From Bacillota bacterium (GTDB taxonomy: Bacteria; Bacillota; Negativicutes; Sporomusales; UBA7701), in the NCBI GenBank assembly GCA_023415075.1, contig JAEZLU010000145.1, forward strand, positions 1-7,781: a stretch of DNA of 7,781 nucleotides. Reading direction: 5' to 3'. Positions 6,633 to 7,781 of this stretch are shown here, piece by piece. A program made the translations under genes and the position numbers. A model generated the notes under the pieces. It saw only the letters and a program-made list of their open reading frames with translations. It was not told the DNA's origin and ran no database searches. Positions within the stretch are counted from its first letter, which is position 1. Every line of letters begins with the position of its first letter.

Positions 6633-6662
6633 ACCGGGGGGTATCCCCCGGTTTATCTTTTT
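6632..6662 (+). terminator. Intrinsic terminator of the hydrogenase operon
   Basis: AACCGGGGG (6632-6640) and CCCCCGGTT (6645-6653) form a perfect 9-bp stem with loop GTAT, followed by TATCTTTTT. The 5' arm begins at the last base of the selenoprotein stop codon. This placement supports the reading that the gene really ends at 6632 and closes the operon. Confidence 0.9.
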
Positions 6663-6726
6663 CGGCGGCATAAAAGAGCTGCTTACCAAGGAATACTAGG
6701 ATTGGTTTTTAAGGAGGTGAAAAGAA

Positions 6727-6885
6727 ATGGCCCTTCCTGGTGTCAAATGCAAGGTTGAGAGTTGCCGTTACTGGGAGCAGGGTGAGCGCTGCAACGCCTC
6801 GGCCATCGAGGTCAACGTCGACGGCGGCGGTCGTCAGGCCGGCCAAAGCGAACAGACCAACTGCCATACCTTTGCGCACCAATAG
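6727..6885 (+). CDS. DUF1540 Cys-rich small protein
   Basis: A 52-residue protein. Four cysteines in the DUF1540 arrangement are visible: C8-x4-C13-x8-C22 and C46, in K-C-x-V-x-x-C-x-Y-W...C-x-A-x-x-I-x-V and a final T-x-C-x-T-F. The family is common in Firmicutes, usually as small one- or two-domain proteins; its function is not known, and metal (zinc) binding through the four cysteines is only an inference. The ribosome site AAGGAGGTGA (6711-6720) is near perfect, six bases before the ATG, suggesting high expression. The gene stands alone between two strong terminators. No clear promoter is recognisable in the 50 bases between the preceding terminator and the ribosome site. Confidence 0.9.
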   Translation: MALPGVKCKVESCRYWEQGERCNASAIEVNVDGGGRQAGQSEQTNCHTFAHQ

Positions 6886-6888
6886 CTG

Positions 6889-6923
6889 CAGAAAAAAACC
6901 CGGGTTGCCCGGGTTTTTTTCTG
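6889..6923 (+). terminator. Strong intrinsic terminator after the DUF1540 gene (symmetric)
   Basis: CAGAAAAAAACCCGGG (6889-6904) is the exact reverse complement of 6908-6923, with loop TTG. The stem core is the GC-rich CCCGGG pair and the flanking A7/T7 tracts give a U-tract in either direction, so it can terminate both strands. It starts three bases after the stop codon. Confidence 0.92.
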
Positions 6924-6931
6924 GGCCACCG

Positions 6932-6975
6932 GCGCCTTGACCCAAGATCAAGGAGGAAACAAGGGTCAAGGGCGC
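6932..6975 (+). promoter_or_regulatory. aroH leader with two mutually exclusive hairpins
   Basis: GCGCCTTGACCC (6932-6943) pairs with GGGTCAAGG-GCGC (6963-6975) with one bulged G, a 12-bp stem whose 19-base loop contains AAGGAGG. The same CCTTGA (6935-6940) can instead pair with TCAAGG at 6948-6953 (loop CCCAAGA). The TCAAGG motif thus occurs twice, at 6948 and 6966, competing for one partner. No start codon lies at proper spacing after the AGGAGG in the loop, so it does not appear to serve a leader peptide. A role in controlling aroH is an inference; a DNA operator is an alternative. Confidence 0.45.
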
Positions 6976-7012
6976 GAACTAGATAGTATTTCCCGGGAAG
7001 GGGGGATTTGCC

Positions 7013-7378
7013 ATGCTGCGTGGCGTGCGCGGAGCCACCACGGTCCAGATAAACGAACGGGAGCAGGTACTCGTCCGGACGGCCGAACTGCTCACGACTC
7101 TTAAAGAAGAGAATAATATCGACATCGAGGACGTGGGGGCGATAATTTTCAGCTCCACGCCCGACCTCGACGCCGCTTTCCCGGCGGCTGCCGCCCGGGC
7201 CCTCGGCTGGTCGGCGGTGCCGCTGTTCGGCACCCAGGAGATCGACAATCCCGACGGCGTGCCCCGTTGCCTGCGGGTGCTCATCCTCTGGAATACCGAC
7301 AAAGGTCAGCGCGATATTAAGCATATCTATTTGCATGAGGCGGCCGTGCTCCGTCAGGACATCGCCCAAAGCCAGTGA
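7013..7378 (+). CDS. aroH: Chorismate mutase, monofunctional AroH type
   Basis: A 121-residue cytoplasmic enzyme converting chorismate to prephenate, the branch point to phenylalanine and tyrosine. It matches the trimeric B. subtilis-type AroH over its whole length: RGVRGATTV at the N-terminus with catalytic R6, SSTPDLDAAFPA (47-58), QEID with E76, R88 in CLRVL, and Y106 in HIYL; these correspond to R7, E78, R90 and Y108 of the B. subtilis enzyme. The position of B. subtilis C75 is a glycine (G73) here. The start follows GAAGGGGGGATTTGCC, a G-rich but not ideal ribosome site. It is a single-gene unit: terminators lie on both sides, and no other aromatic amino acid gene is in the window. Confidence 0.95.
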   Translation: MLRGVRGATTVQINEREQVLVRTAELLTTLKEENNIDIEDVGAIIFSSTPDLDAAFPAAAARALGWSAVPLFGTQEIDNPDGVPRCLRVLILWNTDKGQRDIKHIYLHEAAVLRQDIAQSQ

Positions 7379-7381
7379 ACA

Positions 7382-7418
7382 GGCCGTTGATAAAGCCCAT
7401 TGGGGCTTCTGAACGGCC
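7382..7418 (+). repeat. Compound inverted repeat between aroH and its terminator
   Basis: GGCCGTT (7382-7388) pairs with AACGGCC (7412-7418), and nested inside AAGCCC (7393-7398) pairs with GGGCTT (7403-7408) around ATTG. It starts three bases after the aroH stop and has no T-tract after it, so it is a stable 3' UTR structure rather than a classical terminator. Confidence 0.6.
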
Positions 7419-7430
7419 CATTATAAGCAG

Positions 7431-7468
7431 AAAAGTTCTGCCAGACCATTCGGTCTGGCAGAACTTTT
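7431..7468. terminator. Bidirectional terminator between convergent aroH and mqnE
   Basis: AAAAGTTCTGCCAGACC (7431-7447) is the exact reverse complement of 7452-7468, with loop ATTC: a perfect 17-bp stem ending in A4 on one side and T4 on the other. It lies between the aroH stop and the mqnE stop and can serve both strands. Confidence 0.9.
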
Positions 7469-7476
7469 GCATTATC

Positions 7477-7781
7477 TTAATACTCTTTGACAATGTTATA
7501 AACAGAGTCCCGTTCGACCGGCCTACGGCCGGTCTGGCGGATTGTGGCGATGAGGGTGTCCTTGCTTAGGCGCTGGGCCGTTTTGGCGCCGGCGGCGTGG
7601 CCGATCTTTTCCTCGGCGACCGTACCGTCGATGTCGTCGGCGCCAAACCCGAGAGCCAGCTGGGCGACCGGCAGGGTCAGCATCACCCAGTAGGCCTTGA
7701 TGTGGCGGAAGTTATCCAGCATCAGGCGGGATACGGCCACCATCTTGAGGTCTTCCCAGGCCGAGACCCGCGCGACTTCAG
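7477..7781 (-). CDS. mqnE: Aminofutalosine synthase MqnE (radical SAM), C-terminal part
   Basis: The minus-strand frame runs in from the right edge and ends with TAA at 7479-7477, so about 100 C-terminal residues are visible and the radical SAM CxxxCxxC site is outside. The segment LMLDNFRHIKAYWVML followed by FGADDIDGTVAEEKIGHAAGA is characteristic of MqnE, which joins the chorismate-derived enolpyruvyl benzoate to SAM to give aminofutalosine in menaquinone synthesis. The related MqnC lacks the DD-x-DGT motif, so MqnE is preferred. Its menaquinone product is the expected electron acceptor of the hydrogenase, and both aroH and mqnE draw on chorismate. The internal Met codon at 7743 is not the start, since the frame stays open to the window edge. 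Confidence 0.9.
   Translation of the reverse strand, partial: EVARVSAWEDLKMVAVSRLMLDNFRHIKAYWVMLTLPVAQLALGFGADDIDGTVAEEKIGHAAGAKTAQRLSKDTLIATIRQTGRRPVERDSVYNIVKEY

Noticed and set aside
6231..6689. Minus-strand frame across the selenoprotein region
   Set aside because: The plus-strand reading has a ribosome site, an operon position, a SECIS-like hairpin and a matching terminator; the minus frame has none of these.
6514..6699. Plus-strand open frame overlapping the selenoprotein 3' end
   Set aside because: Out of frame with the selenoprotein reading, no ribosome site, and it runs through the strong operon terminator.

Overview
The window is GC-rich, tightly packed accessory and core metabolism DNA from what looks like an anaerobic, spore-former-type Firmicute, most likely a Negativicute of the Sporomusaceae kind. 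This is an inference from several things together: the futalosine-pathway menaquinone gene mqnE, a NirJ1/NirJ2-type radical SAM pair, a membrane-bound uptake [NiFe] hydrogenase, a DUF1540 protein, a B. subtilis-type AroH chorismate mutase, strong AGGAGG ribosome sites, and in-frame UGA use as selenocysteine. No marker gene (rRNA) is present to prove the lineage.

Layout. Positions 1-1510 (+): the C-terminal half of a NirJ1/AhbC-like SPASM radical SAM protein, overlapping by ATGA a complete NirJ2/AhbD-like radical SAM protein; a hairpin terminator follows at 1520-1550. Positions 1551-1762: a noncoding leader with three inverted repeats, the control region of the next operon. Positions 1763-6632 (+): a compact [NiFe] uptake hydrogenase operon made of the Tat-exported small subunit, the large subunit, a cytochrome b, the maturation protease, a small HupH/HyaF C-terminal-domain protein, and last a 95-residue selenoprotein whose reading frame is interrupted by TGA at 6438-6440 and followed by a bacterial SECIS-like hairpin. 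A strong terminator (6632-6662) closes the operon. Positions 6727-6885 (+): a 52-residue DUF1540 Cys-rich protein with its own terminator. Positions 7013-7378 (+): aroH, preceded by a leader that can fold in two mutually exclusive ways. Positions 7379-7476: two hairpins, the second a perfect 17-bp bidirectional terminator shared with the convergent mqnE (minus strand, cut by the window end).

How they work together: the hydrogenase would oxidise H2 outside the cytoplasmic membrane and pass electrons via heme b to menaquinone. The window carries the enzyme, its quinone-reducing cytochrome, its nickel-dependent protease, a gene for making menaquinone (mqnE) and radical SAM genes probably making the heme. 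The most noteworthy element is the selenoprotein gene at the end of the hydrogenase operon, which a standard gene caller would miss or truncate because of its internal UGA.
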